A DNA stretch of 64,000 bases from Gamarada debralockiae (lineage: Eukaryota; Ascomycota; Leotiomycetes; Helotiales; Hyphodiscaceae), in the NCBI GenBank assembly GCA_002803225.1, contig NXFV01000700.1:62001-126000 (forward strand), given 5' to 3'. The notes under the pieces are model-generated. The model was given only the letters and a program-made list of their open reading frames with translations, did not search any database and was not told the origin of the DNA. The position numbers and the translations under genes were made by a program. Positions 1 to 11,963 of the stretch are shown here, piece after piece. Within the stretch, counting starts at the first letter, position 1, and each line of letters begins with the position of its first letter.

Positions 1-1952
1 TCTGAATCAGACTTTATGAGAACCCGATGAGTTGGATCGTTACACAAGATCTGTGCAACACCACGCAGCGAGCTTATCTATCTTGCCACTTCTTAAATTG
101 ACATCAGATGTCTTTGATATGTTGATATTGAAAGTTGAGATAGCCTGTACTGGATGAATGATAAGCGCTGGATGTAGATTCGTGGAGGAAGGTAAGGTAT
201 TTGAGTGCAGTAAGGGCTACAGCCCTCGTTCTCCTAAGCAATCTGCAGCTCCCCGTCTACTGGTCGGCATGGACTTCGTTCAAGCCACGCCGCGTCGTAC
301 TCGGCATAGGCTGTGAAATACTGGCATCGGTATCGGACTTGAGGGTTGTCGCTTTGTATGGGTAGAAGAAAGGGCATATAAGCGTACCGTAGTAGTAAGA
401 AGATGTGAGAGAGGGGGTGAGGTAAGCCAGGTTCACAAGATCGACCGAGGGGGTCAGGTAGTGCGTCGCCATACGTAGTCGATTTTTGCACGTGGCAAGT
501 GGGATGTTGGTGGATGTCAAGCATGTGGGTGATAAAGATGGTGAAATTTTAGCACCTTTTCGTTCTCGGGCTCAGGTCGGCCTAAAAACAAGGTGTGCCT
601 ATCGATCTATCGATAAGAGCTGATTGACCCACAATACGCCTAAGTGCCCGAGGAATGAACCCACAAGCTCTCATATCTGGTCCCACTGGCCTAACGTTTC
701 CCTCTGTCCCACCTGCTCCTACTCCCCGATCCGTGCTGGTGCAGTTCCGTTTGTACTTCGCATGCAGTTCACTACTGTCTGCTGTATTTATTTAGGCGGC
801 GTGAGTTCGGCCAGTCAGGTCCATCCATGAGAACTGCAGAGAAAAGGATAGAATTTGCCCTTTTCCAGGTCAAACGCCTTCCTTTGCTTCCAGCACCACT
901 CAGAACAATGAGGGTGTGCTGCGATCTGCTCACATTGATTCTTCGATTCGGAGCAGCTGGACTGCTGCAGGCAGGCCTGAAAAGAAAAGACTTTTGCCAG
1001 CATCAACCAAGAAAATGTATAACCGTATAATTGCCGTCGATATGCCTGCGATGCCATAATTCCACCCTCTCCCACACTCTAGCAGCCCATCATACTGCAC
1101 AGGCCATGCTCCGATTGAACGCCACAACACCAGGCGCACCACACGATCGGTGTACTTGCCCTCAGCCGGTCTGCTTGCCGCATTGCTCTCGCCCTTAATC
1201 TGCACCCTCTGTGGAATGCTGGATTGGAAGAAGGCCCTTGTTCTCCCACGCACGCACCAGTTCAAGCAGAAACTCTGACTGGATACTAGCCCTCATATTG
1301 GTCAACTCCAAAGTTTCGCAAAGCAATCGAGTGAACAAGCAGCAATCGAAAAAGCCATTGATCCGTAATGCTTTATCGTTGCTAAATTCATTCACTTGAT
1401 TGCTTTTGTCGCAGACCCTGTGAGCGCTAGCCAGTCCGTGCCAGTGAATATTATTACGCGAGGAGGGGCAGAGTCTTCAAATATTCCCCCGCTACTGCAC
1501 CTTGCCACCTCTTCCTCTTCTTCCTACAAACACCCACCAACTCTTTTGCGAAATTCCAACTTCGCGAACTTTACATACCTTTCTACTTCATACACTGCGA
1601 TCGCACAGTCCTTTCAGTCGTTCGACCGATAAACTTTGCGTCTCACAATCACCAACCAACAACAAAGAACCAACCTTCCACCTACCGACCCACACTCTCT
1701 CAATCTCAAGAAGTTCGTTGATCTCCTGCTTGCGTGCGCTGACCTTCCCACTCGATCTCATCATCAAATATCATCTCACCTCTCCATTCCTTGTCCGCTT
1801 TGCGGAGTCCTGTTCTGCCTCGATGTATCTTTCTTTGCGTGATCCGCGTTCCGTCCGTTTCAATGTACAACACCACCGCGATGGCGCGCTCTTTTGAATG
1901 CGCGCGGAAATTGAGACTTTCAGCCAGGTATCCGAGATAAACGACATTCAAG
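1..1952. other. no gene recognised; 5' flank of the RRM gene
   Basis: I see no convincing coding region here. Open frames are short, overlap on both strands and resemble no known family. The last ~450 bases (about 1500-1950) are rich in C, T and A with runs such as CCAACCAACAACAAAG, as expected of a fungal promoter and 5' UTR feeding the gene that starts at 1953. Confidence 0.5.
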
Positions 1953-3173
1953 ATGTCCAAATTATTCATTGGGTAGGTTCGCCTTCGCATCTCTTCCATC
2001 GCATCCTAGTTATCAGCATCAACAGCTAACATTCTCTAGCGGCCTTGCGTGGCACACCGATGAGAACGCTTTGCGCCAGAAGTTCGAAGAGTTCGGCGCC
2101 GTTGAGGAAGCTGTAAGTTGGCTTCATCTTTGCTCCCCACTTCAGCGCTCATGCTAACGCATCTGCTTCCCTCCAGGTCGTCGTCAAGGACCGTGACACC
2201 GGCCGCAGCCGTGGATTCGGATTCGTTCGATACAGTCAGGAAGCTGATGCCGAAGCCGCGATCACTGCCATGAACAATATCGAGTATGTCGGCAATATAC
2301 ATGGTTGCTTTGTAGTGCTAATTCTATATTAGGTTCGATGGTCGTACCATTCGCGTTGATAAGGCTTCCGGTACGTATTGCTCGTCCCTGTAGCACATTT
2401 CATCGCTAACCTTCTTGCAGAGCGTGGAGGTGGAGGTGGTATGTGTTTCTCCGAGCAACTATTCCCAGATTCTGAGCGATTCTGGCCGGATTTATGAGTT
2501 CTACTCTAGAGCTCTACTCGATAGAGGGTATCTTTGGAGTTTGAAACTTATGAAACCCGCTTGACTGTAATTTTCTATCTGTAGTGAGCATTACTGACTC
2601 GGAGATTTTCATAGGTGGTGGCTTCGGTGGTGGACGAGGCGGTTACGGTGGACGAGGTGGTGGAGGCGGGTGAGTTCCTTCTGATCAGTTTGCCTGCTCA
2701 CAAGTTGCTGACAACTTGAATAGATATGGAGGTGGTCGTGAGGGCGGGTAAGTGCATCTGCATCTAATCTTACAGAAACTTGAAGCTGATGCGAGCCAGC
2801 TATGGTGGAGGTGGCGGATACCAATCTGGTGGTGGTTATTCCGGAGGCGGAGGCGGCGGTTATCAAGGCGGTGGAGGTGTGTATTCCCCTGAGCGATCCA
2901 ATTCCTATTCGGTCCGTTGTCGTGAGCTCTGCTCCAAAGTCCTACTCCAGAGCACGCCTAGAGTAAACTCAGGCCGCGGAGCTCATGAACTCCCATCTGT
3001 TCTTCTCTTTTCCCCTATCTCACAATGCTAACTCCGAGTCTCCACAGGTGGATATGGTGGAGGTATGTGTCAATCACTCATTCAAACTCAAGAATCAACC
3101 TACTGACGAGCGTGACAAAACTTCAGGCGGATATGGCGGCGGCGAGCAACAGGGTGGAAACCGCTGGCAGTAG
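1953..3173 (+). CDS. glycine-rich RNA-binding protein, single RRM
   Basis: Small RNA-binding protein: one N-terminal RRM (about residues 3-78) and a Gly/Tyr-rich tail. RNP2 is LFIGGL directly after the initiator MSK, and RNP1 is RGFGFVRY. The family (plant GRP7, animal CIRBP, fungal homologues) acts in mRNA handling and stress responses. Ten exons give one closed frame: 1953-1972, 2040-2112, 2177-2283, 2333-2370, 2421-2438, 2615-2669, 2724-2747, 2800-2876, 3048-3062, 3127-3173. The tail is cut into very small exons (18, 55, 24, 77, 15 and 47 nt) that encode GGYGG-type repeats and end in EQQGGNRWQ. The 18-, 24- and 15-nt exons begin and end in the same phase, so skipping any one keeps the frame. 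Family assignment is firm; the splice sites in the Gly repeats are my reading of GT/AG and phase. Confidence 0.9.
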
Positions 3174-3546
3174 GGTGCTGGTGTTGACGTGATTCTTCTC
3201 TCCGATCTCGCGCATTCGTACGGAATGATGATGACAAGAAAAGTTAGCCTTGGGTTGTGCAGCGAAAGTTAATTGTGTGGTGGGCCTGGACATCCTTTGG
3301 GTGGTTGATGGGTTAGCCTCGTGGTCTCTGATGCGGTTTTGACCTTGGTTTGCTTGGAGTTAGGGAGGAGGGTTTCTCTTACGTTTGCTTGTCACACTTT
3401 GAGCAGTCATCACACATCGATCTCAGATATCCGAATTTCGACCAAGATCACTTTGATCAAGGTCTCTTCATAAAGACTGCACTTCTTGCAGCTTAGTCTA
3501 TGGCAGTAATGACCCGAATTGAGGGAATGAAAAAGCTTTTCCGCAT
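3174..3546. other. 3' regions between convergent genes
   Basis: Intergenic stretch between the stops of two convergent genes. It presumably holds both 3' UTRs. I see nothing else in it. Confidence 0.5.
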
Positions 3547-4453
3547 CTAGTTCTCGGTCTCCTCTTGCTCATATGTACTGCTAACTCTCTTCAACTCGCT
3601 ACTCATTGGCTCGCTCACTGCGGAACCTGGGTCAACGTGAGCACCTTGCTCGACTTTTCGGACCCTATCGGCCAAGTCCTTTATATGCTCGTCTCCAGAC
3701 TCCATGCTCAAACTATCCAGAGCCGCTTCGAGGCTCAACAGATAATCCTTGTTCAGTCCACTTGGACCTACACTCTTATAAATATGCTCTGCCAGCACCT
3801 GGGGATCTTGCGGACCCATAAACTGATCATTATCAGGCGTTCCAATATACACCAGAGTCTTGATGATTGCTGAACCATCCGCAGGATAGAAGTTCGTGTA
3901 GTGGATCGTATAACCATTGATCTCCCTGATATCAAGGTATTCGCGTACTTCAGCAACTTTTGCTGCTTCAATCCGATATGCGGTCCCCCATACTTTGTCG
4001 GAACCGGACGGATGGTGATCGTCCAACGTCTCCCAGAAAGATCGTTCAATAAGCGTCACGACGCGTCCAGGGGCTTCTGGCGTTCCCCTATGGTCTTGAC
4101 TGTGCTTCATGTCAGCAGAGTGGCTTTCGGGCGTCGTCCTTTTTCTTACCTGGCCTGGATCATTCATGAGCTACCGTCCCACATCAATCGAGGGGACTAC
4201 AAACCTGCCAAAATCGTCGAACATACCCAGTGATATAACCTGGAATCCGCCTATCTGTTCCTTCTTTCAATTGTGGCTTCGTGGGGTATGGCAGAGAAAG
4301 AATTACCAAAATGCGGTGGAGGCTTCCAAATCAGACTTCTAATGAAATTTGTCAGGTACAACTCTACAAACCCCGTCGTTTTGAGAAAGAGACTTACCCA
4401 TAACCAAAGAGCCAGAATTCCGATTCTGGCTCCAAAGACCCATCAGCAGCCAT
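3547..4453 (-). CDS. ChaC-type gamma-glutamylcyclotransferase (glutathione-specific)
   Basis: Cytosolic enzyme of the ChaC/GCG family, which cleaves glutathione to 5-oxoproline and Cys-Gly. Exons on the minus strand: 4398-4453, 4307-4338, 4205-4260, 3547-4104. The N-terminus carries the substrate-loop signature FWLFGYGSLIWKPPPHF, followed by RRIPGYITGYVRRFWQ and DHRGTPEAPGRVVTL, all diagnostic. The region VREYLDIREINGY should contain the catalytic Glu by family analogy. The C-terminal ~35 residues are polar and not family-specific. The start is the ATG at 4453, 14 codons before the FGYGSL motif. Exon 3 has two possible acceptors 3 nt apart (exon starting at 4260 or 4263), differing by one Glu. 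It is divergent from the EF-hand gene at 4955. Confidence 0.92.
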
Positions 4454-4954
4454 GGTTTTGGGCAAGGCTCAGAGCTGAAATATGGGTGACGTGCAAATCG
4501 CTGATTTGAGGTGAACAATGCGGTCGCGTCAAAGTTACTGGACGTATGAATACCGTACTCGGAGCGCTGCATGGTATGGCGTGCATCGCTCCTGTCAGCA
4601 CTCGGCTCTCTGAAGTTCATGCACATTTTAAAACTCCACATAAGGAACATCAAACTCCATACTTCTAAATTCAAGCTTTTCCTTTCTACTCTTCGAATAC
4701 CGTCACTGAAGCTAGTTGATTGGACCTTAAGCAGTTTACATACGCAATTCAATTTCAAGGGGACCCTCTTTGCACTGCCCTTGCGAAGCGGGAGGAATTT
4801 GGCCTAAGCCCCTCGGTGAGATCCACGCCGCAGTCGAGCCTTGGAGCCTCTCGGAGGGATTCACTGTTCATGACCTTCTGGGCAACACTTCGTCATAAAA
4901 TCCAACCTCGTGCCGCAAATTATATTCTCTTTAGCCACAATCACAACAGTCAAT
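4454..4954. promoter_or_regulatory. shared divergent promoter, ChaC / penta-EF-hand genes
   Basis: 501 bases between two divergent start codons. It must contain both 5' UTRs and promoters. I recognise no specific binding site with confidence. Confidence 0.5.
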
Positions 4955-6059
4955 ATGGCGTACAATAGGACATTCAATCCAGACTCATTGCCTGCGTAAG
5001 TTGCTGAATCACAGTTGTGCCCCTCCAAAGACTTGAGCCGAGCTGAACATTCACAGATTCGCAGAGCCAGAAAGGGTATGAATAACTACAACGAGCGACC
5101 GCCACTACAAGTGCGCTGACCAAGACATTGTAGAGAGGAGGCGGCAACAACCCAACTCAATCTCCAACACCAGCTCAAGCTCCAGCGCCGGTCCATAGCC
5201 AAGCGCAACAAGCAACGTACCAACAACAATACGGCAACAAGCCCCCTCCACCTCTTCCGAGACCAGAGTCAGGCGGACGTCGATTATCACCTCAGATGCA
5301 ACCTCCTGCTAACTACGATTATGGCTCAAGCCCTCCCCTTCGTCAAGACCATATGACCCCTCCACCTTTGAATTATGGCCAAAGACCTCCCCAAGTGCAA
5401 AACAGACCCCCTCCAATATCGAGACCACCCCCATCTCCTGCCCCACCAAATGGCGCAGATCCAGCACTTTGGCCACTCTTCAAAGCAGTTGACAAAGATG
5501 GTATTTCAGCCCCAAGTTCCCTTTGGCTGCCTGGCTGATGAGTACTCCAGGAAGCGGACAACTCAGCGAGAAAGAACTGCGCGCAGCCCTCGTCAACGGC
5601 GACTGGTCCTCCTTCGATCCTCATACAGTCAAAATGATGATCCGCATGTTCGACAGCGACCGGTCAGGCACAATAGGTTTCGAAGAGTTCTGCGGACTAT
5701 GGGGATTCTTGGCTGCGTGGCGATCACTATTCGATCGATTCGATGCAGATAGAAGTGGAAATATCAGCCTTGACGAGTACACAAATGCGCTGGTAGCATT
5801 TGGATACAGACTCAGTCCTCAATTCGTCGAAACGCTGTTCAGGACCTATGATAAACGGGGCGAGAGAGCTATCAGTTTTGATCTCTTTGTGCAAAGCTGC
5901 ATCAGTCTGAAGAGGATGACTGATGTTTTCAAGAAATATGACGATGATAGGGATGGATTTATCACTTTGTCCTTGTATGAATGCCCCTCAAATGTAGAGG
6001 ATTTGAAGCTGACTGTGGACAGTGAGGATTTCCTAACCGAAATCATAAGACAGAGATAG
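4955..6059 (+). CDS. penta-EF-hand calcium-binding protein (ALG-2/peflin type)
   Basis: Calcium sensor of the PEF family, which binds Ca2+, dimerises through EF5 and recruits membrane-repair, ESCRT or COPII partners. Exons: 4955-4995, 5057-5075, 5134-5500, 5551-5974, 6023-6059. A long Pro/Gln/Tyr-rich N-terminus (about residues 20-140, with PPPPLPRP and similar) precedes five EF-hands. EF1 has loop DKDGSGQLSEKE, EF2 DSDRSGTIGFEE, EF3 DADRSGNISLDE. EF4 (DKRGERAISFDL) is degenerate and EF5 is DDDRDGFITLSFED. The intron at 5501-5550 falls inside the EF1 loop. The last intron, 5975-6022, is 48 nt and contains no stop, so retention would insert 16 residues into EF5; removal restores the canonical loop. 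Confidence 0.9.
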
Positions 6060-6940
6060 CCTTGAAAGGCAATGGGAATCAGTAATCGGCGTTATTTGCA
6101 ATATTCATTGGATTTCTGTGCGCATTTATAATATTCATAGACAATAAGATACCCAATCTTCCTGCTGCGTTGCGTTGCTTTGGACTCAGGGCTCCCCTTC
6201 CACTCAAAATCTTCCAAAACTTCAAACAAGATATCCAACCCCATTGTCGATTATCGGATTTGGGCTGATATGTATAGGAGTATCACGAATACTTCCCTCT
6301 TTGTGCCTTGGTTCGGAATATGTACGGAAACAGCCGTGTACCAGGGTCAAGTTGGTAGGCGCCCCAGCCACCTCCGAACCCATCTCAGCTCCGATGTTCC
6401 CAATTCCCAAGTGTGATTGTCTCCAAATCACACCTAACTCGGACATCCATCACAAGCGGTATGGTGTCCTCAAGCAATTTGGAACACCCATCGGGCCAGA
6501 CGGACACGGCTCACTGTAAAACATTGGGCATTTGGCAGCCTTGCGTTGGATCACGCTACGCTCTATGGCGGATCACTGGTGCCACAAGAAGCTGAAAATT
6601 ACAATGTCCAATGATAGTCCCAGTAATAAAGTTTTACCCTTGCATATTTCTGTTGGATTTTGAAAACCATATTGTCCTCGTGCTGACGTGAGGCTTTTGG
6701 CGGGTTCAGCTTCGGAGTCTTGACGCTCGGCGGGCCAGGAAGGGCCTTGCTGTGCCCCTCCTTTGCCATATATGATAGCATTGCTCAGCCTTTTTGACGT
6801 TCTTATTCCCTTTTCTTTCATTGTTATTGAATCTTTCAAATATCATCATCCATTTGCTTTCCATTTCTTATCCAACTTGATCCTTGGACCACGACCAGGA
6901 TCCTCTTATCGTCGTCAGCCTCGTTCGCCATCCCTCCACC
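6060..6940. other. intergenic; 3' region and promoter
   Basis: No convincing gene. The last ~130 bases are pyrimidine-rich (CCCTTTTCTTTCATTG and similar), typical of the region just upstream of a fungal transcription start, and lead into the flavoprotein gene at 6941. Confidence 0.5.
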
Positions 6941-9376
6941 ATGTCCACCAAACTCTCCAAAACCCTCTCCACGCTCCCCATCCCGCCAAGAGAAAACCTC
7001 AACTCCCACTTCACGCTCGGCGAAATAATCGATCATATCGATGTCCTCCAAGAAGAATTCCCGCATGTCAAGATTCCCCTGTTGAAGACGCACCTCTGGT
7101 CCATCCGCAACAAAGATGTCAAACCCAAAACCCACCTCCGCGGCTTCCTCCGAGTCTTCGAGGAGACAGATGTGTTCAAAGATGCGTTTGGACAACTGGA
7201 CGAGGGCATGAAGAGACAAATTAAGGTGTTTATTGCTGGTGGTAGCGAAGACGAGGTTTTGGCTGCTGGAACCCAGCACGACGGTGCTTTTGCGCTGCCG
7301 CCTAGTCCGCCGGTTAAGCATCATTTTAGGGAGATGATTGAGAAGGTTGAGAGTTTCTTTCATAAGGATGAGAAGATGATGAATGGGACTGCAAATGGGA
7401 GTGCTAATGAGCATGCTGTCGATGGAGTTGTTAATGGGGCTGTGAAGCCGCTGAGCCAAGTGACTCCTCATGAGGGCTTCCCGAAGATTTTCGAGGACAA
7501 GGCTGAGACAAAGACGATGGAGGTTTACGGCGACAAGCAGTTCCAAAACTGGGGCCAAAGTGTTCGGAATACTCCTCTCTGGACATTCGTCCCCAAGACT
7601 GTTCTCGGACTCCAGAACCTAGTCAAGTGGGCTAAAATCCATGACTACAGAGTCCGTTGCGCCGGCTATCGCCATTCGTGGAGCTCGACTTTCTCACAGG
7701 ACAAGCAAATCCTTGTCTCTCTCCTGAATCTCGAGGAAGTCACCAAACTACCTGATCCCATGAGTATTGAGCCAGAATATATCGATCTACAGAATGAGCT
7801 CAAGACTATCTCTCTCACTGCCCCTCCGGGAGCAGTACCTAGCAGTCCGGATAAGGCTTTGGTTCGAGTTGGAGTTTCGGTTACAAATGAGCAATTCAGA
7901 CGATGGGCTGTCACGAACGATAAGTGGACTATGCCCGTGGATGTGATCCTCGTCGAGTAAGCCTACCTCTCCCCTATCAAAATCTCTTGCTAAATACCAT
8001 CCAGAGTTACCTGGGGAGGCGTGAACGGTCCTATCTGCCACGGTGCCGGCCGCGCTCATCAGACAGTGAACGACTACGTCCGAGCCGTCGAGTACGTTGA
8101 TGCCAATGGTGTCCATCGGACTGTATCAGACCCAGAGCATCTCAAAGCTGCTGCTGGGCACTTCGGGCTGTTGGGTATCGTCACACACATCACGTTCGAG
8201 CTAGACAAGATGCGTTATGCGGTGATGCAACCTGTTAAGCCAGACATTGGACTTGCTATCCCGCCTTTGTCAAGAGATGACATACCCGTTGCATTGCGCA
8301 AGACCTTCACGCAAGCACAATATGATAACGCGCTCCTCGATTTCGAGAATCGGGCAGAGAACCATTACTACGCAGAATGGTTCTGGTTCACGCGCAGCCA
8401 ACAAGCCTGGGTCAACACCTGGAATCCCGCCGACGACAAGACCGGCCTTCAAGACTACCCCAGCCCAATCCTAACCTGGCTCCAGTGGGTAGAAGGCTGG
8501 CTCGGTGCTGTGATCACAAGTAATCCGATCTTCCAAGCTATGCCTGGAAGATGGCAGGCTGAGATATTGGCTACGTTTGGCATGGTCAATTTACCGCCTT
8601 TTGAGTTCTTGGATTTCCAGCAGGAGAAGACTGAGACTATTAAGACCGCGTTGCCGAATGCGTTGCATTTCAGACGTGGTGTAAGCCTTCCCTCCTTTCC
8701 TTATTTTCGTGTGAGGTGGAAGGCGTGGAAATGACTTGAACAATAGACTAACACCCTGCACACAGATACAAAATATGCGCGTCCGCGATCTCGAATTCCA
8801 GATCCCAATCCCCTCCTTGGCCTCCGACCCATCCAAGCCCGACTGGACCATCGTCCGTCGCGCGTGGTGGGATATCATCAATCTCTGCTACGAGAATGAC
8901 GATTGCCCCATGCGTCTGACAATGGAACTCCGCATCATGGGTGACTCTAAGCTTCTCATGGCTCCTCAATACGGAAATACGCATGGCACGGCTAGTATTG
9001 AGGTCCTGAGTATTCCTGATGTGGTGTCGGATGATGAGTGGACGCCTTTTTTGCAGCGGGTTGCTGATATTTGGATGGGATATACGGATGCTGAGGGGAA
9101 GAAGTTGAATGTTAGGCCGCATTGGGCTAAGGAATGGTAAGATCTTACGCTAAGCTTCGTTGTGCAGTGGTTGAATGGGGGCTAATTATAAACAGGGAGA
9201 GCATCAACCTGCGCGGCAAGCCAGCGCTCGAATACCTCAAGACTGAAGCGTATAGAGACCAGATCCCTAAGTTTAAAGCTACATTGGCGGAGATTGGGAA
9301 GACTCAGGGATGGGAGTTGGGTGATATCCAGAAGAGGTTCTCAAATGAGATGTGGGATTATTTGATCTACTCTTAG
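6941..9376 (+). CDS. FAD-linked aldonolactone oxidase-like protein (ALO/GULO family)
   Basis: Flavoprotein of the L-gulonolactone / D-arabinono-1,4-lactone oxidase group, whose members make ascorbate or erythroascorbate from aldonolactones. Exons 6941-7956, 8005-8680, 8766-9136, 9196-9376; 747 residues. The FAD-binding part begins near residue 195: PLWTFVPKT, then VRCAGYRHSWSSTFSQD, where the His matches the site of covalent flavin attachment in the family, then VTWGGVNGPICHGAGRAHQT and AAAGHFGLLGIVTH. The C-terminal ALO part ends with VRPHWAKEW, the family's HW(G/A)K signature. The ~190-residue N-terminal extension has no counterpart in yeast Alo1 that I know. The frame is open slightly upstream of 6941, but the ATG at 6941 is the first. 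The exact substrate is not determinable from sequence. Confidence 0.85.
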
Positions 9377-9767
9377 ATTCTTTTATGACTGGGAAGATGA
9401 GTGAGAGAGAGGGGGGGATGGTTGGATTGTTGATTGTTAAGCGATTTTGGCAAGGATAGGATTTCTAGACAATTAATTTCTCACCTCTTTGCTGTGTCTT
9501 TCTTTGTTGGATAGGATGGCCCTGCACGAAGGGGCGGCTTTGTCTGAAAGTTTCAACTGGAATCAAACTTGAGAATTCGTACTTTCGTGAACCCATCCAT
9601 ACTCTATTACCCTGTTGCCTTCTCACGTCTATATTATCCCGCCCGCAAATCATTCACATAAGAAACATTGGCTGTTGATTCCAAAATCGTCTATCATCGC
9701 GCCTCTCAACGAATCCCTTGACCCTAGTCCCTGCGAGTTCCGTGTACACGGTGATTTTCCACGATAT
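9377..9767. other. 3' regions of convergent genes
   Basis: Between the stop of the flavoprotein and the stop of the GPI protein on the other strand. It contains a GA/G-rich run just after 9400 (GAGAGAGAGGGGGGGAT). Nothing coding is seen. Confidence 0.5.
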
Positions 9768-10555
9768 TTACAGGGCAGCGGCAGCCAAGAACGCTGCACC
9801 CATCAGTCCGAATCCCATTCCAACCTTCTCAGCACCGCTTCCAGTGGCAGCCGCAGAAGAGGAAGACGAGGTAGCGGATCCAGTGCTCGACGCTCCAGAG
9901 GACGTTGCTCCAGTGGAGGTCGCAGTGCTCTTAGCTGATTCCTTGGAAGATGTAGAAGCAGAAGATGATCCGGATGAAGCGGAAGTTACCGAGGCCCCAG
10001 TTGTGACAGATGCAGATGAAGCGGACGATGAGGACGAAGCACCGGAAGTGGCAGCGGCTCCAGTTCCGGTGGAGGTCAGAACAGCGGTTTTGAGAGAACC
10101 AACATCACCACTCGCAACACAAGTTCCTGCAACCGTCTTGCTGGTATCGTAGGCGCCGACCATTCCAGCCTCACAGCAGAACCCGTTCCCCATATATCCG
10201 ACCCACAGGCTCCAGGATGAATCGGCGCACTTGGGAGCTCCCTCAACATCACCACGGCAGTCGCTTGCTGTTGGAAGTGTTAGTCGAGTTGAATGACGGG
10301 AGGCAGTAGAAACTCACAACTGGTGCAGCAGGCCGCTACTTCGTCGTTAGCAGCAGTGTTGCAATGAAGAGAAGACGGGCAGTAAGCGCCGTTTCCACAA
10401 GAAGTAGTGCCCGATGGCGCGCTGGAAGATTGAAGAGACCACCCTTGGACGACATCCCGACCGACGAGGTTGGAAGTAGGAGCGCGCTGAGCGAGGACAG
10501 CAGTGGCCTTCACGCCAGAGGCGGCAAGCAAAAGAGCAACGGTGGGAAGATACAT
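9768..10555 (-). CDS. secreted Cys-rich, Ser-rich GPI-anchored protein
   Basis: Two exons, 10318-10555 and 9768-10267, encode 245 residues. Residues 1-22 are a signal peptide (MYLPTVALLLAASGVKATA). A cysteine-rich ectodomain of about 100 residues follows, with ten Cys including two CC pairs (ACCTS, FCCEAG) and the pattern SCGNGAYCPSSLHC. Then comes a Ser/Ala/Thr-rich stalk of about 100 residues and a C-terminal hydrophobic tail (MGFGLMGAAFLAAAAL) after GSGAEK, fitting a GPI attachment signal. It is not a CFEM domain by Cys spacing. The role is unknown; such proteins are cell-wall or plasma-membrane surface proteins. The opposite strand has a long acidic open frame that is only a shadow of the Ser/Ala stalk. 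Confidence 0.8.
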
Positions 10556-11963
10556 CCTGAATTAGATTACTGAAGTGACAGTGGTGTTGTGAACGAGTGT
10601 ATGTATGAAGATACAGAATACAAGAATGACGAAGGGCGATAAAGAGTGACTTTAGCAAAATGGGAAAGCTTATGACGAAAGAAAGGAAATGGGAAATTGG
10701 AGATAGATAAGGTGCAGTCTCGGATGGGCGCAGTTTACGCCGAAAGGATAGAGAGTGGACTTTCAGCCTTACTCACCCCCGAAAGTCGACCAGCAAACCA
10801 TGAGTGGGGTTATCCCGTATTCTTAGCCGCTTATTTCTCTACTGTATCACGAGAGGCTATCACTCGTAGCGTTGAAGATATGGGAAAGCCATGAAGACAT
10901 GAGATGAAAGGCCTGCTTGGCGTATCAGGTACACCAATAGGAGGTTGACCTTTCTTCCGAAGAAGACGGGATCTTTCCATACTTTAGCTCTGACATACGA
11001 ATATCAGACAGGTTGTTCCCTGTTTGATTCCCGTATTTATTTTAGGTTGTGAGATAAAGTCAAGACGTGGACTGACAAGCGGTTTTGCATTGACAGAGAC
11101 CCACTGCCCTTGTCGTGGATCATCCGTAATGGGAAGAGTCAGGAACAAAAAATGACCCGAGAACAAGAACGGCATGCAGGAGTTGAACGCCTTTTCTTGG
11201 CTTACCAATGATTTTTGAAGGGGGCGTTGAAAGGCTTGAAAGCTGAAGTTTGGTGGGTCAGCACGGAACAGGTAACTGATCAGAAGCGAGAATTGTTGAA
11301 AACTCGTCTGAGTGGCTTCAAAGTCTCAAGTGGGGGATACGGAGAGCAATTATCGAACCTTCAGAATCCGAATGTTGTATCTTCTGCATCTTCAAAAAGC
11401 AGCTAGAAATCAATGAAGAAGAGTTGTCAAAGTCCGGCCACGAAGTTCCCGCACTGAGTTTTGTCTTGCTTTTTTTCTCGCCGTTCGAAACTTCGTATCA
11501 GCCTCTAGCCCCTTTTTAGCCGCATACAGGGTGGACCCCTATCCACGATAAGCTCAGCCTCTCGCTCGGAATTTAAGATTGCTCTTCGTGAAGTGTGACG
11601 GCATATCGCGTCTGTGCTTTTTTTGTGCTTTCTTCCAAAACACAGCCTGTGGAAGGCTGAGATGCAGGGTATCGGATTTGACCGTTTGAAGATCGGCAGA
11701 GAGCCAGGCGGCAGTGATGGAGCTGAAGGAACTGAACCCATGTCATCACAAACGGCGAGCTGCACTGTTCCTCGTTCCGAAAATCCAGACGAGACTCCCG
11801 GTCTCTTGTCAAAAGGGGGAAGTGACTCTAAATAGCAAATATACGGTCACGTGCTTTATGAACTCTTCCCAGACAAAATCGCATCCAAAGGCGAAGCTGG
11901 TCTCATTCATGCTGTCATTACACTCTATACTACTGTTTGGTTGTCGAGGCATGCTATGCCATA
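10556..11963. other. gene-poor intergenic stretch
   Basis: 1.4 kb without a recognisable gene, upstream of the GPI protein and downstream of PRP16 (both on the minus strand). Open frames are short and unrelated to known families. I see no repeats or RNA genes. Confidence 0.5.

Noticed and set aside
6884..6940. N-terminal extension of the flavoprotein upstream of 6941
   Set aside because: That frame begins with TTG, not ATG; the first ATG is at 6941.
9718..10152. Plus-strand acidic frame of 144 codons
   Set aside because: It is the antisense shadow of the Ser/Ala-rich stalk of the GPI protein; its Asp/Glu/Ala/Val composition follows directly from that.
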